Source: Bryopsis sp. KO-2023
Taxonomy: Eukaryota > Chlorophyta > Ulvophyceae > Bryopsidales > Bryopsidaceae
NCBI GenBank assembly: GCA_030272585.1
Contig: BSYQ01000001.1
Coordinates: forward strand, 2,356,001-2,420,000
Length of the DNA stretch: 64,000 nt
Direction: 5' to 3'
The notes below the pieces were generated by a model. It was not told the origin of the DNA, searched no databases, and saw only the letters and a program-made list of their open reading frames with translations. This document shows positions 36,601 to 48,479 of the stretch, one piece after another (positions within the stretch are counted from its first letter, which is position 1; each line of letters opens with the position of its first letter). The translations under genes were made by a program, and so were the position numbers.

Positions 36601-39600
36601 TTGCTGTTCATCTGAGCCCCACTCCATTAACTGTCAAAAATTTGGAATAAACAGATGAAAACTGAATATGAACAGATTCAAATTTTCTTAGATCCCATCG
36701 CAAAAGAGGAAGTGACGCACCTCTGGTCATGAGCACGGCCGAGTTGCAGTCTCTGTTTGGCGAAGCACAAATTTCAGGTTCCGGGATGCTATCCTTCAGG
36801 AGGCATCTTCTGCATGTGACGGGATCTACCTTGGGATCGAAACAATAGTAGCAAGGCCCCCCCAAAATCTCATATGCTTTGCACTCTGCAGTTCCAAACG
36901 AAAACACCTTGATTAATGGATGTTTACTTTGTTGTACTATTTGAATGAACGGAAAGGGGTACATGTTGGAAGAATCAAGAAAAGGTATGAACAGGCTTGA
37001 TGGAATTTGACGGTGATATTTTTGGTACTGGAGGAATTTGATCATCAGCTGGAAAGCAATTAAATCTGTCTTGAAAGGAGAAAAAATAAAACAGAAGTGT
37101 ACGCATATCCATATGCATATATATATATGTTTTTCAAGATGCAGAGCAGACACATTCATTTTTCCCAATGGATGAAAAGGAAACCTCACTTTTGTTCTTT
37201 TTGCATTTGTTGCAGCACTCCTCTTCATGAGCTATCTCGTATTCGGCGATGTTGGAACCCGTAAGTTTCATCCCCAACAGATACTGACCTTCCGTTTGGT
37301 CCAAGAAATCTACCACACACGCACAAAACACACTCTCAACCACTCAAAATCTGAGTACCTAGCTTGCAATCCATGGAATTCCCTTTCTGTCTGTCTCCAC
37401 AACAACAGGAAGAAAAGGAGGTCCATCGAGACATGTGTTGCACTATTCACTTGCCTTTTTTCACAACTCCACTGACACAAATGGAGCACCTTGATGCAGG
37501 ACCGATAACACTTCTCAGCCAACATGAGCCTTTGTCATTATATTTATCATCCACCGGAAACCACGTCCACACTCGGCATCCTACACACACACACACACCT
37601 TTTCAGAAAGCACATATTATTGCTGATAAACTGAAACCTAGTATCAATTCAATCTCAATGTAGAAATACCCTTGGAAAAAAAAAAAAAATCACATACCAC
37701 TCTCAAATCATAAGTTGTGTGCAAAATGCCACATTATATCTCGCCATGCTGTTTTGGGGAGTGGTTGCACCTTCATACGATCTAGGCTTCTTTTTTTTCT
37801 TTCAATTCAACATCATTTTGTGATCGATATTTGGAAAGCACCAAAGCTGTTAACACTGCCTTTTGACGGCACCTTTCGTATCTCTGCAAAGTTGACAGCA
37901 CTCTTCAGGGGTTTCTCGTCGATTTCTCCGACCGCAGTTCATTGTTCCCAGCCCAGCATTCATGTCGACCCCCTCCACGATCATGCATCCTTCACCTGTT
38001 CGTTAAAATGTATCCAAAAGAAAAATCAACACACAAAGCTGCATCTAGGTGTTTGGTTTTTCGCACCCCGAGGCTACAAAAAAATCCTCTTTCATTTTCA
38101 GATCATTTTTGAAAATGCTCATTATAGAATGCTCTCATGTATGCGCATGGGATGACAGCAAAAATATATATAGATAGATAACACGGTGTTTAATCAATGT
38201 ATGCAACCGGAGTCTTGACATATAAATTTCCTGGTAGTATTTCCACACTTACTCTCGATCGTCTGTCCCAGTGGTTTGTGACAGTTGGCATTCACAGAAT
38301 GAATGGAATCGCCCTTCCCACGTTTCTCGATCCAGTCCCTGAAGCTGGAGACTTTTGTGAAAACATCCGCGTAGGAGGCACGGCTCGTTCGGTTGTTGCA
38401 AGAAGGGCCAAAAGACAGAGCTCCAGCCAGAACATCGTTTTCTCCACAGCCCTCGTTGGCCTGAACGAGCGGCCCACCAGAATCCCCTAAAATCCACACG
38501 GAATCTTTGCCTTTCAGAAACCGTTTTGTCAAGAAGAACCAAACATCAACGATGCTGAATGAAAAAAGCTGGCAATCATGCATGTCAGTGACTGTGGAGT
38601 GGTGCAGGTTGGGTCAATTTTTTCGCAATTTAGAAAGGGGGCTTTTTTTTTTATGGAGCCATAGTGCCATACCGCTGCAAACACCCAGATTCACCCCTTT
38701 TGCTTTGGCGCACATCATCGAGTCCATGAATTCCACCGGCCGGATGTTACGCTGGCACCTGTCCTCTGACCACACTTCCAGAGTGGTCTGGTTCATCACC
38801 ACAGGGTTATTTCCATCTTTGTCTATTTCCCAGCCCAGGAATGTCAGGGTTTCCCCCTTCCATTCGCGATGTATTACCCTCCCTCCACTGGTGCCATTGA
38901 CCTCCCAATCAAGTTTTACGACGTGTTTTGTTGAGGGTTTGTTCAATTCCAGCAAGGCAATATCGTAACCGTTCTCAGGGAAGCCTTCCCACTGATCATG
39001 GATAATGGTGCGGCACACTCGCCGGTTCTGCCAAGACAGATTTGCAATACAAATTTAGAAACAACGCTAAAAATAGAAGCCATCGTTTCAACCAATTGAA
39101 ACGAAAAAGGTAGTTTGTTTTGATGTTCGGACCAGATGATTTCCAAAAAACTGGACAAAGGCAGCCAAGTCCAGAGGATTCCCCCACCCCACCCCCCTCC
39201 GTACAAAAGATTGATACTGACTTCGGTGTCTGCATCGCTTTCGCTGTTGGCTCCTCCAATGGCAAGCAAGGGAAATTTTTCGGAGAATTTTGCAAATTCA
39301 TCCACGCAATGGGCTGCTGTCAGAATGAGGTCCTCTTCGATGAGAACACCCTGGCAAAACCTGGACTTGGATTGTCTGTGCTGAAGCACCACAGCATAAG
39401 GGTATCTGTTTGGCACCACTGCACCATCGATCTACATCCAACCCAACAAAAGAATTGTTGACTAAGAGCGCCAAGCTTCAAGAAAAGCATTCACGCTTTG
39501 TCGAATGGGGAGGCCAGTAATTTTGGTAAAAGCTGTGATGCCAGCATTCGCAGCACAACATGGAGGGTTGGTGAAGGAAGTTCCACGAACCTGTTTCATC

Positions 39601-40812
39601 CTAGCAATCTTCTGTAATGTGTCTGGGTCGTGCTTTGATCCGCAGATCTGCTCATTTTTCCAGCTTGGGATGTAAACTGGAAAAAAAAAGACAGAAAACA
39701 TATCACGAAAGTGGCTTTTTGCTTTTTTTTTTGCATTCAGCAAATGTTTGCAAAAGTGCAGAAATGAGTTGAGCTTTTTCTGTCCTCTGTCCCCCCCCCC
39801 CCCAAAAAAAAAGATAGACCCCAAGATGTATTTTTAGGATGAGATGTTTTCGTCAAGCCTAAGATGCTGGTACTAATACAAGACTTGTGTGAGAGGATTT
39901 CATTTTGAATGCAACTTTTTTAAGGATCAGTACAGTTCTAGCGATAAAACTGATTTTTCTCAAAAAAAAAAAAGAAAGGCAGAACTGGATGCGCTCTTTT
40001 TTCGTTGTTTGTTCATTTACTTCGAGGCTCCAGGTACCACGGGCACGAAGCAAACGAGTGAAACGCTTGCGCCTCCAAGTGCGATTTCCGATCGGATCGT
40101 GGTAACTGGATCAGAAATCGAACATCGAACGCTCTCACGTGGAAAAACGATTTTGCAGATGTTGTTTCTCGGAGCAAGACATCTATACCGTATTGTCTGC
40201 GAATCCCCGTTTCAGGACGTTCCAGGCCCTTGGTCAGAAACGACTGCGACTGCGCGAGGAACTTGCTTTCGCATTTCACTAGTCACGTGCGCGTGGGAGA
40301 AAGTTCTTGTAGCACAAGGGAATTTTTCTACTACAGTGGACTCAGCGCACTGCAGCCGCCGGAGGGTACATTTTGTGTTCTCTGGCAAAAACTAAGGAAG
40401 GAATCGACCCGTGCATGATTGTATGCTACACGGCTTGTAGAGCCTCCGTCTGCACACGCCCATGTCACACCGAAGCGCGTTGAAGGGCCCCCAAGCTGCG
40501 ATCGATCGATCAAACAAGACACGAGCGCGCGAACCCTCCACAAGTACAGTATCCCATCTGTTGGCGTTAGATCCACGAAAGCCCATGAGTGCTTGCAGAC
40601 AAGCGCAGCGCACCCCAAAACTGCAAAATTCGGTTTTTTTTCAACAGATGCGAGTCCCAAGGAGTGGTGGCAGAGAAAAATCAAGCACACCACCACGTGC
40701 GCTTCCCTTGCGTTTCTGTTTTTTTTTTCACGTCAGACAATCGTCTTACATTACCTGTCGCACAAATGCACAGCGTAAAAAAAAAAGTCGCCACTAAACA
40801 AGTCTCCGCCAT
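33607..40812 (-). CDS. Secreted trypsin-like serine protease with PAN/Apple array
   Basis: This long, many-exon gene starts with a signal peptide exon, 40755-40812 (MAETCLVATFFFTLCICA). It joins in phase to 39495-39676 and then to the S1 protease domain from 39431 (IDGAVVPNRYPYAVVLQ). All three catalytic residues are present: His in LTAAHCVDE, Asp in DIALLEL, and Ser in GDSGGPL (38490). After the protease come repeated Cys-rich PAN/Apple-type modules, seen as PEECCQLCR, GCRVWTWFP...CWLRS, EECCNKCKK, a second PEECCQLCREHPG, DCCQECRLREGCNMWSF and ACCEFCLETAG, spread over 38000-33890. The frame ends KPKSAIPVT. PAN modules bind protein or carbohydrate, so an extracellular or cell-wall role is likely. 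Internal exon ends are only partly resolved, and the array could be two transcripts. Confidence 0.82.
34664..34769. other. Interleaved inverted repeats (A-B-A'-B') at a splice donor
   Basis: Segment A (34664-34682) pairs with A' (34714-34733, one extra base). Segment B (34683-34696) pairs perfectly over 14 bases with B' (34756-34769). The order A-B-A'-B' cannot form as two simple hairpins at once and resembles a pseudoknot layout. On the minus strand B' is the likely 5' splice site (gtgggtgaggagaa) of a protease-gene intron. Confidence 0.7.
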
Positions 40813-40870
40813 CCTCCCCTCCTCCTTGTTGAGCGTTGAAATTGCAAAGGCTTTTTCGTTCAAAAAAAAA

Positions 40871-41047
40871 GAATCGCACGATCCCATCAACCTGGGACGT
40901 TGTAGGCATGACCAACCCTTGGAGACATGGTGTGTGCCCCTGATAGGGACAGAGTTCTGATTCCTAGGGCTGCTCCAGGTTTAAGTGGTGGTGGAGGCTC
41001 AATTCTGACACTTCTGGAATCGCACTATCCCATCAACCTAGGACGTC
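40871..41047. repeat. 30-bp direct repeat pair upstream of the protease
   Basis: Two copies of a 30-base element (beginning gaatcgcac) lie at 40871-40900 and 41018-41047. They differ at only two positions and are 147 bp apart. They lie 59-235 bp upstream of the protease start codon. Either promoter elements or a small duplication could explain them. Confidence 0.7.
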
Positions 41048-41299
41048 AGAAGCGGAAGGCACCATGCTTGTAGAGCCCACCAGATATTGTGTGCCAATTG
41101 CAAACACACACACACACTTCACACTACCGCAAACAAACTTTGAACGACCAACAGCCCAGCACAAAACAGCCCTGTCCCTGTTGCAGCTTTCGCTGTCATG
41201 GAAGTTTTGGTTCTTCACTCCTTACTGGTGATGAGTTGTTGGGGGTGAATCCCATCATATGTTTTTTCGTCTGCAGACAGTAGCTGGCGTTTTCGTTAA

Positions 41300-41554
41300 T
41301 GAACTTTCACTTTCGATGCTCAGTTTTCACTTGCTTGCGTCTCGGTTCATTGTATCTTTGAAATCCTCATAAGATGCCCAAACCAAGCAGCACCCCAGTG
41401 GCGGACGATTGGGCTGAAGGGATCGCTGTACTTTCTTTCTACTGGATTCAAGGGGAACGATGTCACAAAAGAAGTTTCCAAGGTTGTGGAAACTTTCAAC
41501 CAATGCAACCGTGCACTGCATCCTCAATACCAATTCAATCCGGTGAAACAATAA
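41300..41554 (+). CDS. Possible small gene or terminal exon
   Basis: A peptide-like open stretch ends at the TAA at 41552-41554. It reads QWRTIGLKGSLYFLSTGFKG and then a charged helix-like part (NDVTKEVSKVVETFNQCNRA) finishing FNPVKQ. There is no ATG in this frame after the preceding stop near 41295, so it would need an upstream exon, for example from around 41064. I do not recognise the family. The overlapping frame that opens with the ATG at 41374 has a less protein-like composition. Confidence 0.3.
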
Positions 41555-41819
41555 TTGAATCTGAGGTGGGCCTGGGTCAGGACACTTTATCCTAAGTATA
41601 TGTGTAAATAGTGCGATTCTGACCTTTCCATCAGAAACCAATTACAATCTGTGGGATCAGAGTTGTTTCCCCTATATTTTCATCGGATTTGTTTCATTTT
41701 TTTTTTCTTTTTCCCCAGTAAGGTGATTCCATCCGCAATCCCCTCCCAACATGTTTTTTTTGCTAACTGACGATCAAAACCTGCCCTTCCCCAGCGAAAC
41801 AACCTATCATTGCTCAGCC

Positions 41820-43310
41820 TTATTCTGCCTGCTTCTCCTGGGTTGTATCAGCAAGTCGTCCAGCCAACCGCCACCGAGCAGATATGTCCTTCTTTTTCAT
41901 GTTCCGCTCAAAAACCCAGATATCCTGGACATCATACTCCTCCCCCGGTTTTCCAGCCACCAGTTGCCCAGTCTTCCCATATACAGAGAAGCGCTGTTTC
42001 GAGGGGACAACCACTGTAATCTGAGCAAAGGCATTTTCCTCATGTTTTGGATCCCCGATCATTCGAGCTTGCACGATTTGGACTTCCCTCAGCGTTGGTT
42101 GGCGAACCATCGACCAGTCCAATTGGTGCCACCCTCCCCTCTCCCTTTGATTTATTTCCATTTTCATTTGAGACGAAATTTTCGAAGTGACGAGCTGCAA
42201 CAGAAGAAGAAACCCAAAATCACTGAAAGGAGAAACACCCAGCTTCCCCTAAAAGTATATAAAAAACAAAATGAAGGAAAAACACTAGATATAAAACTGG
42301 AAGGAACAATGGCAAATTCCAGGCTACATTCTGAACCAACCAGATGACATGGAAACCTGCCCCCGAAAACTCCAGTTGAAGAGGAAATTGAAACGAAAAC
42401 TCGCAGGGACTCCACGCACCTGTCGCAGCTCTTTCACATTCCCCATCGCAAGATGTCGACATATGTCTGTGTGCAACTCCACCACTTCTTGTTTGAATCC
42501 TTTCATATTCCACCCCAAGATGCTCCGACACTTTGCCAGGGTGTACATGGACTTCACCGATCCGAGCACTCGCACTCGCCACAGCTGCTTCCATCCCTTT
42601 GAGCCCAAGTAATCTTTCCAGAGGATTTTGATTTGGCCCTTGTACGGTTCCCCGATCACTCCAGCACTCTGCAGACTGAACCTCATTTGGCGAGGGTTCG
42701 TGAACGCGGCTGGTGTTTGGTACCCTTGCTTGGGTGGTTTCACCGCCACTTGCTTTGCAAACGACCTGTTCCAATGCACAGCAGAAGGGTTTTTTCTTTT
42801 CTTTCACAACCGATCGAATGGATACACCATGAACTGAACACGAGTATTGGCAAGTTTTGGGTGTTTTTATTGAGTAATTTTTTGTTCTGACGTGTGGTTG
42901 GTTTGAATCCTATTAGTTATTGCATTGGCGTTTTGACAAGCAATCGCTGTCTAACATAAGTGGCGGAAAAGAGCTTGATGTATCCTTTTTTCAAGCAAAG
43001 GAAACCCAGTCCGCCTGGGAAGATGTTTTTATGATTAGTTAAGGTTAACAGAGGTCTGATCATTTTGGCATAATTTGTAAGATTATGTGAATGATGAATT
43101 CCATTAAACCAACAACAGCAAATCACACCTGGAGTGGCAAAACGAATCCCAGAGCGCATCACGTGATCGCTGGAGATCAGGTAGTTGGGACGCTCTCAGG
43201 TGGTCGGAGTGGAAACCGAGCTTGCCGGAAGCGCACTTTCCAGAAAAGCAGTCGATGCTGGACGCAACGGCCCAAGCCGAAAACGGAGCTCCATTCAAAC
43301 TAGACGACAA
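41820..43310 (-). CDS. MRPL45: Mitochondrial large-ribosomal-subunit protein mL45
   Basis: This is a Tim44-like-fold protein of the mitochondrial ribosome, at the membrane-facing side near the exit tunnel. Supported exons are 42420-42765 and 41820-42194, joined in phase. Marks of the family are PRQMRFSLQSAGVI, GSVKSMYTLAKCR, FKQEVVELHTDICRHLAMGN, then PTLREVQIVQARMI and DVQDIWVFERNMK. The C terminus is short (TTQEKQAE). An upstream segment, 43129-43310, joins in the right phase and gives a Ser/Arg-rich leader. It holds no ATG in that frame, so the true first exon lies further upstream or differs. That leaves the N terminus, including the presequence, unresolved. Confidence 0.82.
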
Positions 43311-44341
43311 CCCGCTCTGTGTTACACAACACGCAGATATGTAGATAGATACGTTTCGTTCGGCCGTCTTGGAAAATGGCTTTCGTATTTGGTGTTTGAG
43401 TTTCTATCCACCTGTGTCGATCCAATGCGCTCGCATGCTGCCCTCAACGTACGCCCAAAAACTTGCAACATGCCAGAAGAACCCATCGCATTCCCACTGC
43501 GAAAGCAGCACACTCAACTCAACATCAAGTGAACGATCAAATTTCTGTCAATTGGTGAAGGCACGAATGGGTGGGATTTATTGTTTGGTTAATGAACTCA
43601 TTGTCATTTCGATGGACTGGAAATTGAAGGAATCTTTTCATTCCTCTCATTCTGTGGGGCTGCCACTGCTCTGTTGCTGATGCCAGATTGGGTTTCACTG
43701 TGCTGCAATCGTTGGCTGAGTTGTTTTGTCAGGTGGCACTTTTGTTTCTTGCGTGCGTTTTTACTATGGATATCGTTCGTTTGCTTCTTTGTTGAGCGTT
43801 CACTGCGATGGGTGTTCTCAAGCGCAGAAAGGAACACGAAATGTCTCTCGAAAGGCACACAGCCGCCACTTTCAGGAATCGTCGCTCCCGAGACGATTCT
43901 CCAGCGCTCACTGGAGAAACTGTCATCGTATTCATTCCCTGCCGTCATGATGCCATATGCGATTCCGACTGGCGTTTCTTTTTCCCCTTTCCCTGGACTG
44001 TCGCGCGCGTTTGGAAATACAGAACAAGGAGAGGGTTCGTGTTCGTCCTCGGTTTCTGTCGACTCGTGCGCATTTCGCAACTCCGACAGCGACTGCACGA
44101 CCAATCACTGATGTCACCTCTCCACATCAACATATCGAATTTCCCAGTTTGACGATCACACCCCAACCACTGCAAGGGATATGCTTTTGGAACAATATTC
44201 CTACATATCTGGGCAGCAGTTCTGCTGTTTTGGGGTGGAAGCTTGTCGCGAAAACGACTACTCACCTATTGTGGAATCGAGATAAAACGCACCCCACCGT
44301 CGACAACCAGGCCCCGCATTGGGAAAGAGCAGAGGGTGTGA
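43311..44341. other. Spacer between mL45 and the carrier gene
   Basis: Long frames exist on both strands here (for example 43604-44104 minus and 43674-44111 plus), but they overlap each other and show no domain. The minus one opens without an ATG. The region probably holds the 5' end of the mL45 gene and the promoter of the carrier gene. I do not support a separate gene. Confidence 0.4.
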
Positions 44342-46892
44342 ATGGGGGGTCGATGTGCTCCGGATAGCGAAGCAACCACGTCGGGTTGTCAACGCAGGGA
44401 AGAGGCTCGAGCTGGCTTGGTGGCCTGGGCCGAGGACGACGGAGGGAGCGAGGGGGAGTTTGGTGTAAAATCGACATCCGCGCGACGAGTCTCTTTCAAG
44501 AGATGCGCGCCACCTGCGGAGCTGATCCTCGTGGAGAAGGGCGCAGCTATCAGCACCGCTGTTTCTGACACGGTGAGGGAAACGCGCGGTGTGGGAGGAT
44601 CTTATCGACCTCTGCGAGTTGACCGAGGAGAGGTTTCGTTTCCGATTTCGCTTCTCTCCTGTAGTTGAGTTTTTGATTTACGTGTTGTTTTTTCTGTGCT
44701 TGGTTGTTCATCAGATAAGACACGTGTTTGCGGGGACGTTCGCTCGTACGATGGCGCAAGCGTTCGTTCATCCTATCGACACCGTGAAAACGAGGCTTCA
44801 GGTGGGGAAGGGGACGGGCGGGAAATTATTGGAGTGTTCAAATCGTCGGTGACGTTTTTTTTGATGCGATATGGACCTCACATATGACTTGAAATAGAAG
44901 AGAGCAAAAAAACAAAAAGTTGTGTTTCGCTCGCCAGGTCCGGTCACCTCCCGAAGCAGTTGCGAAGTGGAAAAAGAGCATAAAGAAACATTCTGTGCAA
45001 TTTAACGTCAGCCCACACCGGGTTGTGAAATTCAAAAACTTTCTGTACAAGGTGAGGGCAAAAACTCACTTTCCCCAGGAGGAGTGAAGTCTGGTCAGGA
45101 ATCAACAATAAATGACATATGCATCATTCTTGCTCATGAAACCCTCCATGGATATGTCTGAAATGTGAAACAAAAAGAAAATTCCACCACCACACAAAAT
45201 GAAATAGTTTTCTGCCATTCTCACTCCCATGAGAAATTAAGTCTCGTATCCACCATGCATCGGTTGGAGTCAGGATTAACTCAAGTTTTGAATTTCTTTT
45301 GTTTTTTTGGAAATCAGGGTCCCAGGGACGTGTATTTAGGGCTTACGGGAGCTGTCTTGGGGACTCTTCCTGTGGGCTTGCTGTACTTTTCCGCCTATGA
45401 GGTGTGTAAGTCATGGATGGAGCGGGCAGGACACAGGTGCAAATCCCCACAAAAAAAATGCACTCCATTTTCCTGCCAATCGAAACCCCTCGGGCACATT
45501 CTTCCATAACGAACAACTGCACACCATTTTTTTCTAGGGAAATCATGGAATTTTTTCCACAAGAAACCCTGACGGAGTCGGGTTGTTTTTTTTGTGGATT
45601 TTTGCAGTGATAGTCCCAACGTTCACTTGTTGTCTGCTTCGGCGGGGGCAGTGGTTTCGTCGCTTGTTCGAGTGCCCACGGACACGATCCGTCACAGGGT
45701 TCAAGCTTATGTTCATGCAAACGTGTTTGAAGCTTCCATGTACATTGTAAAGAACGAGGGGATCCGGGGGCTATATGCCGGGATGGTGCCCACCATCATA
45801 CGGGACGTTCCGGAGATTGCAATTCAATTTGCTTTATACGAGAGGTGAGCTCGCAGAAAAGTCCATCAGGGATGCATGGTGGGCTGGAGTGAAAGGGGTA
45901 AAAATCGCCGAGTGGAGAAGGAGCCATGATGTGGAAGCTGATCTGATTTTTTGGGGTGGTGGTTGAAACAGGCTAAGGAAACATGTAGCCAAGGACAGAG
46001 ATAAACAAAAGCTGCGAACGTGGGAGCATTTGGTTCTAGGAGGTATTCTGATCAATGCCTGAATGGTGCATGCCGTCCATAGCTGGAGCAATCTGTTTGA
46101 AAACACCCACAAAAACACAAAGGAGAGTGAAAACATCGATAAACACACGAAAGAGTAGCAGTAGATGAGCTCCTGGGAGTTGAAGGTTGACTGAACAACG
46201 TGCAGGATTCTCTGGGGCCTGTGCTGCTGTCGTAACGATGCCCTTCGATGTTCTGAAGACCACCATGCAATGTGGAACGAGAAGGCTACCTTTGATCAAG
46301 GCTCTCGTTACCACTGTGGAGGAAAAGGGCGTCAAGGGGCTGTTCCGTGGAATGGTACGATAAAATACTTTAAAAAAGGAGCAAAAAAACAGTCCTTTCG
46401 AATGTTCCGCGTGAAAAAACAAAGGGCTACGATTCTTTTCTGTCGGGGACCTTCGCATGAATGGAGTGTGGGGCAAATTCCATCCATGTGGCTCATTTTT
46501 TGGTGTTGTGGGTGCAGTATCCCCGAGTTACCCAGGTGGCTCTCATGTCAGCGGTCTTCTTTACAATGTTCGAGTTCTGGAAATTGCAGCTGAAGCCAAC
46601 GAGGTATGTGTGGATCCCATAACTGTCGATTGATCCAGACAAGGGTGGGGGGGAAGAAACCTACCACTGAGTTCAGATCGTTATTGAATTGCATTGGCGG
46701 TAGAGTGTGAGGTCTGGAGGCAGATGGAGGGGGGTGGATGCGTTTTTTGGATGTAATATTGGCCGGCTGAGAGAAGTCTGCTGTGTTTTTTTTTGTTGCA
46801 GCTTGAGAGAGCCGGAGGATCAACTGCTCGCTCCAAAAATCTACCAGAAAAAACGAGAGAAGGTGTGGAAACGCCAGTTCGTTGTGGAGTGA
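44342..46892 (+). CDS. Mitochondrial carrier family protein, SAM-carrier-like
   Basis: This is a six-helix carrier of the SLC25 family. Nine exons join in phase to 385 aa: 44342-44572, 44715-44801, 44938-45051, 45318-45409, 45608-45844, 45972-46042, 46206-46354, 46518-46603 and 46802-46892. Three signature motifs mark the three repeats: PIDTVKTRLQ, PTDTIRHRVQ and PFDVLKTTMQ. RDVPEIAIQFALYERL and GMYPRVTQVALMSAVFF fit the S-adenosylmethionine carrier/SAMTL group. The substrate is inferred from that resemblance, so SAM transport into mitochondria or plastids is likely but not proven. The N-terminal exon of about 77 residues is acidic and Ser/Arg-rich with no clear targeting peptide; 44342 is the only ATG that opens it. 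The C terminus is basic (KKREKVWKRQF). Confidence 0.85.
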
Positions 46893-48479
46893 GGCAATCA
46901 TGGTTGCTTTTTTACACACCGTTGACGGAACCCCTGGCATTGTAGCTTCTGTCCTTGGGGAAATCGAAAATCCTTTTTTAAAATGGAACAAGATCAAAGA
47001 AAAAGAAAAAAAAATGGAGGGGTGTTAGGGGAGGGAGGGGGGCTTTGGGGGGGGTTGCTTTTATTTTGTATTTATGTGAGACGAGAAGAAAAAACAAAAA
47101 AAAGGAAAAGAAGCTAGGGGTGGATTTTTAGTGATTAATTTCAACGAATGAAAATGAACAAGGTGTGGTGCTTTGGGATGTATTGAATAGCAGTTGATTG
47201 TGGTGGTGGCGATGAAAAATTTGACATCAAGTTCTTTCATCCCCCGTCCCGACTGGAGAATGGGAAAAAGAAACATTGGGGGAAGGGGGGGGGGATTTTG
47301 GTATTCCGTTCGAAAAAAAAACGACGTTTCAAAAGAAAAGAAAAAGAAAGGGAAGTTGGAGTTTTTGTCCATTTGTTGGTTTGTTTGTTTTTTTTGTTTT
47401 TTCTGTTGAAAATTCTAGGAAATCCCTTGACTCGTTGTGCTTGATGGAAAAAATCATGTTCAATTATTTACTACGGTCGCCGACCCCGGCCGCGGATTTC
47501 GTTCCTTTTCGTTTTTCGGAATTATAGATACACAGCGGTAAGCAAATATGAGCTCACCTTTTTTTTTGCTTTTTTTACAAACCCTTTTGGAAGGGATGGT
47601 CGATGTCCAAATGGGGTGTGGTGAAATTCCACCCTCCCCGTCTCGATTTGCCTTCCATGAACCTCGTCTTGGGTTAGGTTCTTGTTTCTTATTTGATTCT
47701 ATAGCCTAGAAAATCGTAGCATTGAATCCATGCACGAATTTGGAGGGGGACGCTCCTCGCTCAACATCTTACTCATTCCATCGATGCGTTGTTTCTCGAC
47801 GCAGCGATTAGTGAACCAGGGGATTGGGAGCATGGATTCTTAGTAAAGGTTGCCCGGGTTTTGTGTTGATTATCATTTCATTGCAATCTTGTTTTTTTTT
47901 TGATATCTGAACATTGTTGAGAATAAATGTATTTATGGAAAAAAAAAACTGGAAGTGCAGGGGGAGCTTCTTCAATCTGCCCAACCATATAAACTCCTGT
48001 GGCTGCTGGTGGTTATCTGGGTCGGCGATGGCTTGGAATAGCTCATAATGATCACAGGGAAAAGGGGTCTCAGCAATATGCAATGTGGAGGGAGTACGGG
48101 GCCTTACCAGTCCCTCACTTTTGAGGGGTGTACATGACATTGCAACATTCAGCAGCCCACTCAGGATCCTCCACCAAACCTATTTTTCATTGGAATCATA
48201 AAGGATGAAATCCAACCACTTTCCCACCAACTCTGCACAGTGTGGGGAGGGCATAACCCCCCCAACCCCCAAGCAAAGAGATACAAGAAGCGGTCGGATT
48301 GTTACGATTGGTGTGCATACATTGATTTGAGATATGAATCATTGATTCAGAATCAACCATTGGCTGAATAATCAATCTCCATTTCCATTTTGTTTTGTTA
48401 AGTAGAAGGCTACTTATTCAAAAAGACCCAGTTGGCTGCTGAAAGAAGTTGAATCCGCTTCTACCAACGGAGATAGTCG
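46893..48479. other. Intergenic region between carrier and F-box genes
   Basis: These 1.6 kb hold G-rich runs (47020-47060, 47278-47296) and no gene I can support. On the minus strand a short frame reading EDPEWAAECCNVMYTPQK before a stop near 48120 looks protein-like, but nothing upstream extends it. It may be a decayed exon. Confidence 0.45.

Noticed and set aside
43604-44104. Minus-strand 166-codon frame
   Set aside because: It opens with TTG rather than ATG, overlaps an equally long plus-strand frame, and has no recognised domain.
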